From NCBI GenBank assembly GCA_950106755.1, contig OX467082.1, positions 16,244,001 to 16,308,000 on the forward strand: DNA of 64,000 bases, given 5' to 3'. Of this stretch, positions 10,668-22,070 are shown piece after piece. A program made the position numbers and the translations under genes. How positions within the stretch are numbered: position 1 is the stretch's first letter; each line of letters begins with the position of its first letter. The notes under the pieces were generated by a model. That model was not told the origin of the DNA, did not search any database, and was given only the letters and a program-made list of their open reading frames with translations. This stretch comes from Climacium dendroides (taxonomy: Eukaryota > Streptophyta > Bryopsida > Hypnales > Climaciaceae).

Positions 10668-13496
10668 CACTATAAGAAAACTGTCTCTGCCGAGACATCG
10701 CAATTTTGACATCCGGACATCGCGCTTGATGTGTCTACGTCAGGGTGGACGTCCAATTAGACCACGCTACCGTGGACATGCATTTTGCATGCTACGTCCA
10801 CGCAGATTTTTAGACTGGACATCGTGATGTCCAAAAAAACTTCGGTCAACGGGGGGCTTAGGAAGTTGACATGTGGCTGCCACATAGGCGCGGGAAAGCT
10901 AGAGTGTCATTTTTTTCATCCATTGCCCGTCTATGACGTGGCAGCGACGTGACAACGACGTGGCAGTGGCGTGACGTGGCATGTCACGTCAGTGATGATA
11001 AAATTGGCTGACGTGGCATCCGCGGATGCTGACGTGGCATTTCTCAGAGATTCCTAAACTGTCTTTTTAAAATTTAATGATGTTATTTGAGACATCAATG
11101 TGGACATCTGAGTATCTTGAATAACATCAGGTGAAACAACTGTATGCTTCTCATGATGTCTCGTCTGACATCAACAATGACATGAGGTATATTTTATTAT
11201 ATCATGTGATATGTTATAAAAGACTATAGCAATATGTTGTACACAATATAAAATATGCAATATATGGTATATTATATGCAATATAACAACACAGCATACA
11301 AAATATGTCATTTAAAATATAATATATACAATATGCCATACAAATTACAATATATACAATATATCATACAAAATATAGTATATACAATATGCCATACACA
11401 TGTACACAATACATTATATTTATTAAGTATATTACATGGCTTAAAAATCCACTTGTTAATCGATGAGAAGACAAGCCTTTTATACTAGTGGGGTGTAGAC
11501 AGCATGACAAATCATATGGGATATATAGAACTAGAATATGAGTAGGAATATGAATACAATAATGTCTGAAATGATGTTTTAAAAAACATCTGCATGTCTT
11601 AATTATGTTTTTTTGGACGTCATTGTAAACATTCAAAAGAACATCTATATGTCTTAGTTATATTTTCTTTGACGTCATTGTAAACATTCAAATGAACATT
11701 TTCATGTCATTTCCAACATATATGGGGATGTCGCTTTGAACATTTAATTGATGAAGTTACATTTATTAAATCAAGATTGTTTGCAACATCAACTTCAATG
11801 CAGTATGACACAACAATACATTCAATATGGAATTTCAATTAGTTTAATTTAAAATTTAAATTCTCAATTTTACTAGTTTAATTTCATACCACATAGATGA
11901 TGCATTCTAAGCTTAGTACTTTAACCATTGTTCCTTCTATGTGGTCAAAAATTTTGAAATTATTTCTACAATTTTTTCTACTCATTAGGTGTAAAATCCT
12001 ATGGTTAGATGTGAAAAAAAATTAAAGTTTTTTTTACTCTTTACTACAAAAATGGAAAATTTCTATGTTTTTTGGCAAAAAAAAGGCCTCAGACTCTTAA
12101 GGTTTAAAATGTCAAATATCTCAAAGTCTAAGAACAATAGAAAATCACCCCACATTAGATATGAACTACTTGAAAATAATAAATTAAGAAGGTGAAATAT
12201 CAATAAAAATTATTAAAATTTGATACATAATTTATAATTTTAAACTAGTAAAATTAAGAATTTAAATTTTAGATTAAAAATAAATATTTTCATATAACAT
12301 TATATTGATATGATTTTGTAACTTTTTTTTAATAAAAAATCCATTCATCTAATTTATATAAATTTGTTATATAAATTAAATTTATATAGCTTATAACATT
12401 TTGAAAATTAATTTTCATAAAGTTGATTTATGAAGAAAACATCAAACAAGACACCTACAATTGCTTCCACAACATCCACACGTCCAATCAAATGTCATGA
12501 AAAGCACAGTAGATAGCATTTTGTGACAGAATCTGTCTGGCTCGGTGCTGCACATGACATCATAAGAGTAGGTTGCAATTTTATCCTAATGAAGTTTGAA
12601 GAACGTGCACAAGTTGTAAGACTTCAAGAGCCCAAAAATGCCCCTAACCCAAGTAAACACATAAGTCCGCCTGTACTACATAGGAAGGACGCGCATCATG
12701 TGCAAATTCACCCTTTTTCATAAAATAATGTCATGCATCTGGAGTTATTTTTGACATCAAAGTGGACGCCTACAGTTGCTTTCACAACGCCCACACGTCC
12801 AGTCAGACGTAATGAAACGCACCATGGATAGCATGTGGTTTGAAGTTACAGTCGCAGGAAGTACAAAATGTTAACGCTAAAAGTGATGTCAATGTGGACG
12901 TCAGCACGTCAGGTGTGATGTCCACGGAGACATCCAAGGTCGGAACATGGACTGGTCGCGGCTGTTGACGTGGCATGCCGCGTCATCACCCCTATTCACG
13001 TCACACAATAGCCATGTCATCATGCCACATCATCATGCCATGTCACACAATAGCCACATCATCTCGCCACCTCATCGGTCCACATCACACAATAACCACC
13101 TCATCTCGCCACATTAAATGCCACATAAGCTTTTAGGAGTCACCACCTGCCCGTTGTCCTCTTTTTAGCCTTGGGCAGTCACTTTACCTCTGACCGCACC
13201 AAAATTCTATCTAAACTTGTGAGGTATGTTTGACCAAAGATGATGACGTGGCTAAACATGTTATTGTGGACATCCTGGGAAACATCTGATGTCCACCTGG
13301 ATGCCTTACATTGCATGCACGTTTTTTGTAGCATCAGTATGCTGTGACTGCAATCTAGCAATGCTAACACAGACATCATCGCAAAATCTCCACTTTCTCG
13401 ACCTGACACCCCGACGTCTCGTGCAACGTATCATGTCTACGCAGATATACGTCGTTTTTGGCTGGATGTCCAAGCAGACACCGTTTTCTTATAGTG
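10668..13496. mobile_element. CACTA (En/Spm-type) transposon, non-autonomous
   Basis: The element begins CACTATAAGAAAAC at 10668 and ends with the inverse GTTTTCTTATAGTG at 13496. The terminal repeats continue as TGTCTCTGC against GGTGTCTGC. It is flanked by a 3-bp ATT duplication at 10665-10667 and 13497-13499, as expected for CACTA elements. The subterminal 300-700 bp on both sides are unusually GC-rich and packed with short GACATC, GACGTC and ACGTGGCA-type motifs in both orientations, typical binding arrays for CACTA transposases. The middle (about 11080-12450) is AT-rich and holds no transposase-like frame, so the 2829-bp copy is probably non-autonomous or internally deleted. Confidence 0.9.
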
Positions 13497-13499
13497 ATT

Positions 13500-13905
13500 A
13501 GACTTGGTGGAAGATTATGTGGCAAAAAACAAGGATTAATATATGTAGCTATTATTCATTTATGTTTTAGACATCCTTCTTCTTGAATTCTATGCATAAC
13601 AACTTTCAATAACTCGTGAGGATTTTGTCCAAACATTTAAAGAAGCCATAGATATAAAAGTTTTAAAGAAGTTTTCTTGAAATTTTTGTCACAAAAATAT
13701 TAATAAATACTAGGAGCTATTATCAAGAGACTTAGGATAATATGTTCTCAATGATCCCTAAGATGTTTGTTTCAATCATTTTAAGCCTTTATCCTAAATT
13801 ATTGCACAATTAATCTTTTAGCCAAATATATCCATACTTTTGGACATATCAAAGTAAAGGAAGGGCTTAAGAGATTTTTCTTTTCAGAACACATGAATTT
13901 AGGGA
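13500..13905. other. Intergenic, probably the same old retroelement
   Basis: AT-rich sequence to the right of the CACTA insertion. Before that insertion it was continuous with 10664 and so with the gag remnant. No frame was recognised. Confidence 0.4.
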
Positions 13906-14331
13906 TCAAAGGTGTACATCTTGGATTGATTGGGCCATAAGTAAATCATAAACCCTTTGTATTACTTGTTGTCCAATCCAACTAGCATATACTTTAAGAA
14001 TTCTAGGGTTTATAATATATTTTAATTTTCCATATTGAACAAGTAAATAATGTAAATGAAAGGCTAAACATAATTTCCTTTTCTTCACCACTATCCAAAT
14101 ATAAGGTTTTCCTCCATTCCAAATTTTATTACAAATCACTCTTTTTAGATCCAAAAGAAGTTGGTCAATAGAATTTTTAAGTTCTTTATCTTTTATGTAA
14201 TTTCCACTTAAATGAAATCTTTGTCCAAAATATGCTCCTTTATAGAACCTATACAAAGCCATAAAAAGACATAATCCAAAAAAATAATCTTCTAATATTT
14301 CTCGAATTTTCCATGGAAATAGAGGATCCAA
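13906..14331 (-). CDS. Unrecognised 141-codon open frame
   Basis: The frame encodes MDPLFPWKIREILEDYFFGLCLFMALYRFYKG..., with aromatic-rich stretches and a short hydrophobic segment near residues 16-30. I do not recognise a family. It is on the same strand as the gag remnant, and removing the CACTA element would place it about 1 kb upstream of gag, so it may be a leader frame of that retroelement. It ends close to the start of the palindrome-bearing block near 14450. It could also be a chance frame. Confidence 0.25.
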   Translation of the reverse strand: MDPLFPWKIREILEDYFFGLCLFMALYRFYKGAYFGQRFHLSGNYIKDKELKNSIDQLLLDLKRVICNKIWNGGKPYIWIVVKKRKLCLAFHLHYLLVQYGKLKYIINPRILKVYASWIGQQVIQRVYDLLMAQSIQDVHL

Positions 14332-14485
14332 TACAATATATTATGATTTTGTTTATTTTTTCACTTAAGAAATTTCATACTTTTGTTAAAATAGTTTTTT
14401 AAAAATATATTAATAACAAAAACATCTACCCAACTCATTTGCAACCAAACACAGCATGCAGAATCTCAGAGTTACTAACTTGTAA

Positions 14486-14703
14486 TTTAGGACGGTTCGA
14501 CCTAAACAACATCTAAAGAACACAGGCTAGGATAGGAAAATAACGTCGACGATTATGACAATTAATCATTGAGTTCTAGACTATCTGTGCATTTTAGGGC
14601 GGTCCTCCCTAATCTGCAACCAGGTTCTAGAAATTGTTCATTTACTACAAGTAAACAGTAAGCTTCAGGTGCAGGTTTGCAATTTAGGTCGGTCCGACTT
14701 AAA
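14486..14703. repeat. Three palindromes (family P), 3' side of the ParB/MTase-like gene
   Basis: Copies lie at 14486-14506, 14593-14613 and 14683-14703. The family consensus has arms TTTAGGGCGG and CCGCCCTAAA around a central T, often extended by TGCAG on the left and TTGCA on the right. Copy 14683 has arms TTTAGGTCGG and CCGACTTAAA. That copy lies immediately downstream of the splice donor at 14721-14716, so it falls at the start of an intron. Confidence 0.85.
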
Positions 14704-14721
14704 TTGTAGCGATGTACTTAC

Positions 14722-17648
14722 CAGTGCAGCACATGTCAATTTGCTCCCAGCAAAAACAAAGAATACGCTTGACCCCGGATGGCAAAACTTCTTGATGATC
14801 CCAAGGTAGAATTCCATTTGCAGCTCCATAATATACATTCTAAACGGTAGCTCATTGTACCTCTTAGATTCTTTGTAAGTGATTGTATTCGGAGCTCGAA
14901 ATTCTGGTTCAATCCGGATTTGCGTTGCCATGTCTCTACTTTGGAGAAAAATGAGTGGTACTTTCCTCAACGTCCTTGCCGAATTCGCTGGAAGATCATA
15001 AAGCCTCTCATTTTTCGCTGGGTAGTAATCGGAAAAAACTCCAATTATATGTGCGTAAAACCTCGTTTTTCTCAACGAACCCAAGGACTTGAGATAAGTC
15101 GATCTCGTCCTCGACGATGAACAACCAAGTCTTGACTTCTTCAAGAAGAGGTTCCTTCATTTGCTGCTGAGACATTAGTACTTCCAAGAAGAACAACTTC
15201 TCCATCGTGGAGCTCTCCTTCTCCAACACTCCGGGAATCGATCGAAAATCGATCACTCCCAAACTGATTATGCTCACTGTCTCCGACGTCCAAACTTCCG
15301 CCGGCCAGTTCTCGTGCGTGTTGTTACGTATGCTGTAAGGACGCAAATGTGCGACTGATGAAGGAATGCAAAATTGGTTCTTCTTCTCCAGAAACACTTT
15401 GAAGAAGGCCTCTATCTTGGGATCGATGGTTGTTGTTGTCTTATTTCTCCCTCGAGTTTGCTTGGTCATCGAAAAATATGCCTCACCCGGACTTTCGAGC
15501 AACAGATTCATCGTTGCACTAGTGAAGCAGTGGCTCCTCTTGAACTGTCGCCAGTTCTCCAGAATGAGCTCATTCCTTGCATTGAACAAGTTGAGTTCTG
15601 GGCAGATCAGGTGAAACTATTTTTTCACCTTCTTCTCCCGCTTCACTCTCTCCACCCATTCCTTGGCGCTGTAGCAGTCTTGTACGACCGTGTACACCGA
15701 TTTGATTGTCACTTTCGGATATGGGTGGTAGCGACTTGGACCGGAGCGATTGAAAATGTACTTTGCCAATCTCTTCATATCGTCGTAGCTGAGATTTTCA
15801 AGGGGCCTGAAGAAGTCCCTGCTCATTGCGCAGCTTTCTTGTTTCCAGTTTTCCTTCTCATTGAACTTCATCTTCGTCTTTGGATCGATGAGCTCCCCGT
15901 GTACAACACTGATGATAACTTCGCTCCAGACCTCGTAAATGTCGTTGGGTGCAGAAATTATTTTCAGTTCGTTTGTAAGCTTTAGCTTTTTGTCTGCACC
16001 CTTTTTCTTTGAAAGCGTGAAGCTTTTATTTACGTCAATCATGGCAAATCTGAGATTAACTGCCTTTTTAAAACTCTGCACAAAGATTGACTAGATTCAT
16101 TAACTTGTGATCTTATCATAAACTACACTACAGAAGGAGCTCACTCAGAGAGCAAGTACAAAATTGTAAGCTTATGCAGTTTAGGGCGGTCCGCCCTAAA
16201 ATGCTTACCTTGTACTTTTGCGTTAGCACAGTATGGGCTTTGCCTCGTTCTGAGGGTCCACCAGTTTTGTCTCCTTTTAGTGGTGCCGGTCTTCCCATGG
16301 AAACCCACACAGTCTTTGTTCCCAAGATATTCGTTGCCCAAGATGGCATAGCGGGCTGAAAGTGGTTGGTCCGATTATAGTTTGCGGAGATTGTCCTCAA
16401 CATCTCCTTATCGAGTGACCAAACCACGTAGCATTTCCAGGTTCTGAAGTATTTTTTCACTTCTTCGTTCACCATGCTTTCTTCTTGCATCATCAAGTGG
16501 CTGGCAGCTACGCTGTGCTGGCCATTGATGATGTAGAAGTCTCCATCCATCACCTCCTCCCATCGAGGCGGATCTCTTCTGCCTTTTGGCAAGACCGGTG
16601 TGACGCAAAGAGTTTACTTCACACTCTTGTCCGGCATGTTGACAAGATAATGGAGCATTTTTGTAACAATTTTGTCCCCCTTCACGTGTATGTTGAGTTC
16701 AACAGGTGCCTCCTTCAACTTTCCAATTGGTAGCTCTTTCTTCTCATCAACTCCGTAGATAAACGCGGTGGAGTACTTCTCCCAGAAGTTCTTGTACAAA
16801 GCGCTTATATCTTTGTAGTTTGGCTTCCGCTTCGTCTTGAGGGCTTCCGGAACGGCATTCATTTCTTCGAGATAGCTTGCCGATTCCACGCCTGACTGCT
16901 CCGAAGTCCTCTCGACTGCCTTCTTTGTTGACCCGGATGCCAGCGGACTGCTTTGAGGTGCTGTCGCTGGAGATGGTGGCGGCTTCCTGTTTTTCTTGCC
17001 TTTACTTTGTGACCCACCATCCTTTTTCCCCGTTGATGGCTGACCTTCATCTTGAGCAACTATCTCAACGGATACCGTTCGCGAAGCCATGAAGGATCTT
17101 TGCATTGCCATCTTCTCCTTGATGACTACGAAGGAGTTCATTAGGAGCGTGATCTTCGTACAGAGTCTGCTTCCCGTCAGTGGACTTCCGTCCATGTTGT
17201 GGTACTCGCCATTGTCTATTTTCCGCTCCAACTCCTTGATCTCCAAACTGTATGGCGTCGGCTCTAGACTCTCCAAGAATGGCGATATGTTGAACCAAAT
17301 CTTCTCTGAGTTCAAGAGTATTGTGAAGTAGTATTGATTTCCCGCTGGGAATGCGTTGTTGTTGGTGACGCAGTGAATTTTGATGTTTGGGAATTTCTCC
17401 GTAGACACCCGCTTCACTTTCTCGTCGAATGAGATCGGGAGATACGCCTTGGAATTTCGGTACTTCATGTTGAAGTGCATATTGTCTGTATGGGGCACCA
17501 TCTTCAGACACCACGCGTCCACCTCTTTTGGGTTTTTGAACTCTCACCAGTCCCCTTCTATCATATCCTCGTCTACATTTGGACTTTCTTCTTCGATATC
17601 CTCTACTCTTTTGAAGTGCGCCTTGAGTTGATCCATGTATTCTTCCAT
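14722..17648 (-). pseudogene. ParB-like plus DNA-methyltransferase-like protein, broken
   Basis: Exon 1 runs 17648-16209 (480 codons) and exon 2 16075-14722. They are joined across a 133-bp intron (GTAAGC donor, GTGCAG acceptor) in phase 0. A second donor (CTG/GTAAGT) follows at 14721, but no later exon was found.

The N-terminal part is unrecognised. A Lys/Ser/Pro-rich linker lies near 17060-16880. A ParB-like domain follows (16592-16210) with GDFYIINGQHSVAASH, then YVVWSLDKEMLRTISANYNRTNH, matching the conserved GQH and N-x-N-R positions of ParB/sulfiredoxin folds. Near the end of exon 2, MEFYLGIIKKFCHPGSS-VFFVFAGSKLTCAAL resembles the motif I region (F-x-G-x-G and preceding PGD) of beta-class N4/N6 DNA methyltransferases. 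A clear catalytic (D/S)PPY/W motif was not seen.

Defects: stops at 17546-17544 (TGA), 16616-16614 (TAA) and 15619-15617 (TAG), and a frameshift near 15070. All three stops fit C-to-T changes of Arg or Gln codons. The ParB reading is fairly secure and the methyltransferase reading is tentative. Confidence 0.6.
16166..16208 (-). repeat. Palindrome (family P) inside intron 1, including the splice donor
   Basis: The copy at 16180-16200 is a perfect inverted repeat apart from its centre. It lies within the 133-bp intron of the ParB/MTase-like gene, eight bases from the donor. On the transcribed strand the donor GTAAGC (16208-16203) is complementary to GCTTAC at 16171-16166, so the inverted repeat extends outwards to 43 nt and includes the 5' splice site. 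Confidence 0.85.
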
Positions 17649-17687
17649 TCTGAACGTGGACAACTAAAATTCAGTGTATTGTTGCGG

Positions 17688-18279
17688 TTTAGGACGAACC
17701 GAGCTAAACTGTTGCTAGACTAAAACGCACATTTTTCTTGTTGATATTTATTAAGTCAATTTTGATTGCGCCCTTATTTATTTTTGATTTGGTAGTCTTT
17801 TGTTTGTTGCCTACTTTTCTCTATTTGTTTGCAGATTAGGGCGATCCGCCCTAAACTGTTGGGATTTTTCTTTGGTTTGTAAGCATTTTTGTTTAATTAA
17901 TATAAGAGGCATTGAGTTTTAGAAATTTTTGATCTAGCAATCTGCACTGAAATTTTTAATGTGTCTGATTTCTTTAATCATTTTATGATAATGTCTATGC
18001 TTCTGTCGTTAATGTAGTGCTTGGGAGTGCAGTTTAGGGTGATCCGCCCTAAATTGCGCATGGACTATATTTTTTATTTTTAAGCGTAGCATATATATAG
18101 GGTTGTGTGGAATCGAGTATTTCACAATTGGCTATTACGTCATTTTAGCTCGAATCGAGCTAAATCCTAAAATCATTGTCCAGGTTTTCGAGATAATTTT
18201 ATAATGAATAAGTTGGATTGGATTTTCCTGTTATCTAAAGTGACATTATGCATGGTAATTCAGGTCGAATCGACCTGAA
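17688..18279. repeat. Five palindromes (family P) upstream of the ParB/MTase-like gene
   Basis: Copies lie at 17688-17708, 17835-17855, 18033-18053, 18144-18164 and 18259-18279. Two have very different but self-complementary arms: TTTAGCTCGA with TCGAGCTAAA, and TTCAGGTCGA with TCGACCTGAA. The first copy starts 40 bp upstream of the proposed start codon at 17648, so the array occupies the promoter or 5' UTR of the minus-strand gene. Confidence 0.85.
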
Positions 18280-20639
18280 CTGTGGTCCTGATCGCGACGA
18301 ATTTTTGTGTTCTTCGACTCCTTAAGCATTCTCGATCTTATTCTATACCGGTTACTCAAAAAAATTCTATGTAATAAGTGGTTATGTATGAGAAGTCTAA
18401 CCTGTATGGTAGGTCCACGCTCGTATACTGTTGACCGAGGAATTTGCTTTCCAGATCTGGGAATCCCTGACGAATTAACACGGAATGTAAGAACGTGTGT
18501 GTTCAAAGGCACATAACAGGACTAATGCAAGCATTGCATTCTTGTATAGAACATAGCATTGACCAGGAATACATGAACATCAATGTTCATTGCCAAACCT
18601 TAGGGTTCATGGATGTACTAAAATCACATTCACAACGATACATTGGAAACATGTTGCATGCACTCAAATCACATTCCCAAACCGACAATATGACCTAAAC
18701 TATAAACTGGATTACACGCTTCATTCAACGTAGATCACATACTGATTGGAACACTGAAGCTTTCACTAAGTTAAAAGAAATCCTCCTTCGTGCTAATACT
18801 GTGTATTACTTGTGCATTTAGTTGACTCTAGAGGTGCAAAAACGATGACTTCATTCAGGAACTTCCAAAATCAATGCGAGGCTGTGACAGCTAAGCAGTT
18901 CAAAACCCTCCGAATAACAATCCCCACACTATGGAATTACCTGCTGAATCAAAGACAATTACGTTTTAATGAAATGCATTCACATCCACATTTGATATGA
19001 ATGATCTGCAATTGCAAACAAGGGGGACAGCAACACCCAATTGCATTCGGTGTGTTAACACACACAGGATCTAACACAACATAAAACAATTCAAAGTATG
19101 ACAATTCTGAATAACTAGCACACAAACGTCTTATATAATCCAATGTCATGCCAATGCATACCTCCAAAGTATTTCTAAGTCAAGCACAGTTCTTACCTTC
19201 GCTATGCAAATGATTATTAGCTCTTCAAATTCCTAGCAATTTCAGTGAATTCCTAGAATACTGGATGTATCGAATTGTGACCACACTGTTCTTGTTCTGA
19301 TGAGGATCATGTGCATTTCAATTAGACATCTAAGTATCACACTTTGATGTCCATCACATTTTCAAATTAGGAGTGACAAATTCAAAAAATCTCGTACCTG
19401 CACGACGGGCGCTACAAGCACGACTTCGTGAACTGGGCGGCAAAGCGAGCTCCGAAGTAAATCTGTGTCAACCACAGACAATGAAATTTTGAATTATTCT
19501 CGAAAGGAAGTCAAAATGCCAGTTGCACTCACTTCCAAAGGAAGTGCATTGTGTTTTTTCAACAGAAAACGGCACAAATCTCATTCTCTTACACCTCAAC
19601 ATAAAAAAATTTAAGCAAAACAATAAGGACTGAAGGAATTGCACATGAATTCAAAATCTGGATTACATTCTTCGTCTTGAAGTTCTTAACCTGACACACT
19701 CCAAAAACATGACACACTCCAAAAAAACAGAAGACAAATGTGGACACCCAAAAACATAACTGCGCAAATCTCAAACAACGGGAAAATACTCACAACAAGT
19801 TTGAAGGGTCCACGACGGAAATTTGCAGCAAGCGCCACAGCCGCGGTGTATCGTCTACGAAAATTGCACTTGCAGCATACACCGCACACCTCACACTTCA
19901 ATGCACTCCACTCAGATGCACTTGTTGCACTCCTCGCAATCCGAAACGGAACCTCACACAAACAATAAGCAACAAGCGCTGCCAGGAAGCACAATTGTCA
20001 CTCGAAAAAAAAAGTGGAAAAAGTTGTGTTCGTGGTGCTCCAGCGACGACGATGGCGAACAAGGGTTTCGCTTACGGTTTCCAGTCCGGAAGAGGACTAA
20101 GTGCGCCCCCTTTACTTGGCCCCTGTAGGGTAATGGCACCTTAAACCCGCCCATACACCGGTGGTTGGGGTGTCCTTAACCAGATACCCGTTGTCTGATA
20201 CCCGACCAAGCATATCCGCCATGGTACCAGAGTTACTTGACCACAAATTATACCTAATATCATTTCCTTTGTCATTATGGAAATTTTTGAATTAAAATAA
20301 TGTAGAAGAACTGATGGGAAGACAAAATACTATAGATGCTCTTGTTATTCATAAAAAATTGGAAGGATGAATGGTTGCACTGTAGGTGGACAATTATATA
20401 TGCCTTTTTTGTATGTATCATTCTTTTTTGATGAATGAGTTGAAACTCACAAGAAATTCTATTCGAACAACAATTATTAAGTACTGTAGAATGAACTTTG
20501 AAGTTGTTAATTTAAATCAGTTTAGGGTATATATGCGGACAAAATTCTAAATCATAGGCTATTGTTAATTGTATTATTAGAATAGAACCATAGGGATTGG
20601 CTTTTATTAACTCCATGACTAAATTATTAGGAAATTAGT
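18280..20639. other. No gene recognised; higher-GC block at about 19380-20240
   Basis: No supported gene or terminal repeat. Composition becomes more mixed between 19380 and 20240, and several overlapping frames appear at 19738-20154 on both strands without recognisable motifs. This block lies upstream of the minus-strand ParB/MTase-like gene and could include its promoter or an untranslated exon. TGGTACCAGAGTT near 20223 resembles a retrotransposon primer-binding site but lacks supporting LTR structure. Confidence 0.4.
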
Positions 20640-20849
20640 ATTTTTGATCATTATGTACTTCATTATAATTTCTAATTTTTACACATGTTTTGAAATTAGC
20701 ACATTACTTAAACCTACAAATACTATACACCAAAAACAAATTTATTCTAAGATACAATACTCATATTACTCTACATTTTATCTAATACATAAAAATTCTA
20801 ATAAAATTCAAATGATGAATGCATAGTATAGCAAGTGCCAATTGCTAGT
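20640..20849 (-). repeat. ACTAG-ended repeat (family R-B), partial minus-strand copy
   Basis: Read on the minus strand from 20849, the end is ACTAGCAATTGGCACTTGC followed by TATACTATGCATTCATCATT and an interior shared with 22833 onwards and 40406 onwards ('TTTTATGTATTAGATA'). The opposite end was not found. Confidence 0.55.
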
Positions 20850-21764
20850 ATTCATTAAAATGAGAGTATTCCACCGAAACAAGAGTCATAAAAGTCTAAT
20901 TTCATTCAAAAAAGGAGACAGAAATTCCTCAATGAATATACAAACCATACATGAATTAAAATATAACGATCACAAGTAGGAATCAAATACCACAACTAAA
21001 AGGTAAACTTTAATATTGACCTTTTACTTGTACACCATGAGTTGCTCTATACATCTCCAACTACGATTGAGTAGGGGCAATGACACTATATTGTAGGCAA
21101 CAAATTATAAAGTCTAGTAATATAGTTCATTAAACTGAACTGTGTACAAGGTAGAAACTGCAAGTGTGATTCACTCAAGCACTAAGTTGTCTGTAATATG
21201 CACACAAATGCATGACTGTACGCTAAGAACAAGTACTATACGTGTCATTTACTCTTGAGCTCCACGATTGCCTTTGTCATTGTTGGCCCATGGCTATACT
21301 TGCTAATAATCCATCAGCTTGAAAAGCCTGTGTACATTCTTAAACATCTAATCCCACGGATAAAAGAAATAAGAAGCACATGCTGTCGGTGGTATACTGT
21401 TATGTATATTGGGCCATCCAATTGTGGGTACAAGAAGTCCTGTCAGATGAGGCCGTTGCACGAAACACCTCCTTGTGCTAAACTTCCTACAATACCACCG
21501 TCGACATTTCCACATCTGAGGAAGGGCCCACATCCTCACCATACAATTTTCGCTGTGTTGCTCTATCGCAAGGTAAAGGCAACATTGGTGTAGCAAAAAC
21601 ATCTCTAGATTTCATCGGCGAAGGAGAACAAGATTTTGGAAGATGTAGCTCCATCTTAACCCCTAAACATTTGGAGTATTTTTCCAAATTGACAATTTGG
21701 AAAAAACCATCATACAATACAATTTGGAAGAATATTTTGGAATTCCTATACAAATAGAAGTTGT
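20850..21764. other. Intergenic, nothing recognised
   Basis: AT-rich with a slightly more mixed part around 21250-21600. The 112-codon frame at 21255-21593 has no recognisable motif and overlaps frames on the other strand. Confidence 0.45.
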
Positions 21765-22070
21765 AGATTTTGAGTTTCAGATTCCATCCATATAGTTAGA
21801 TTTACTAATGCTATCACCACTCTTTTTCTATGATTTTTGAAATGGAAACTCTAGAATTCCTTTTAAATTCAATTACATGCAAGCTATTATTATTTTTTAA
21901 GTAAATCTTGTTGGAATGGATTTGAAATGAGGTTCTCTAGACATTGTGATTTTTTGAAATTTCTATGTTCTTTACATCTATGACCTCATTTTTATAGATC
22001 CAATTTTGACTTAGAGTCAATGCAAGTTGACCACTTAACACACTTCCACATATGTAATTTCAAAAAAATA
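21765..22070. repeat. Dispersed AT-rich repeat, copy 2 (family R-A)
   Basis: Homologous to 3230-3535, with the same landmarks in the same order. It abuts the ACTAG end of the R-B repeat at 22070. Confidence 0.5.

Noticed and set aside
12523..12723. 66-codon frame inside the CACTA element
   Set aside because: Lies in the motif-dense subterminal region with no similarity to transposase; likely chance.
20088..20124. Right end of another hAT element (…GGCCCCTG followed by TAGGGTAA)
   Set aside because: No matching left end or duplicate TAGGGTAA was found in the window.
19738..20154. Cluster of overlapping 66-134-codon frames
   Set aside because: Frames overlap on both strands with no conserved motif; higher GC reduces stops. 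It could be an untranslated leader of the minus-strand gene.
20223..20240. Retrotransposon primer-binding site
   Set aside because: TGGTACCAGAGTT resembles the initiator-Met tRNA complement, but no LTR pair or internal coding region goes with it.
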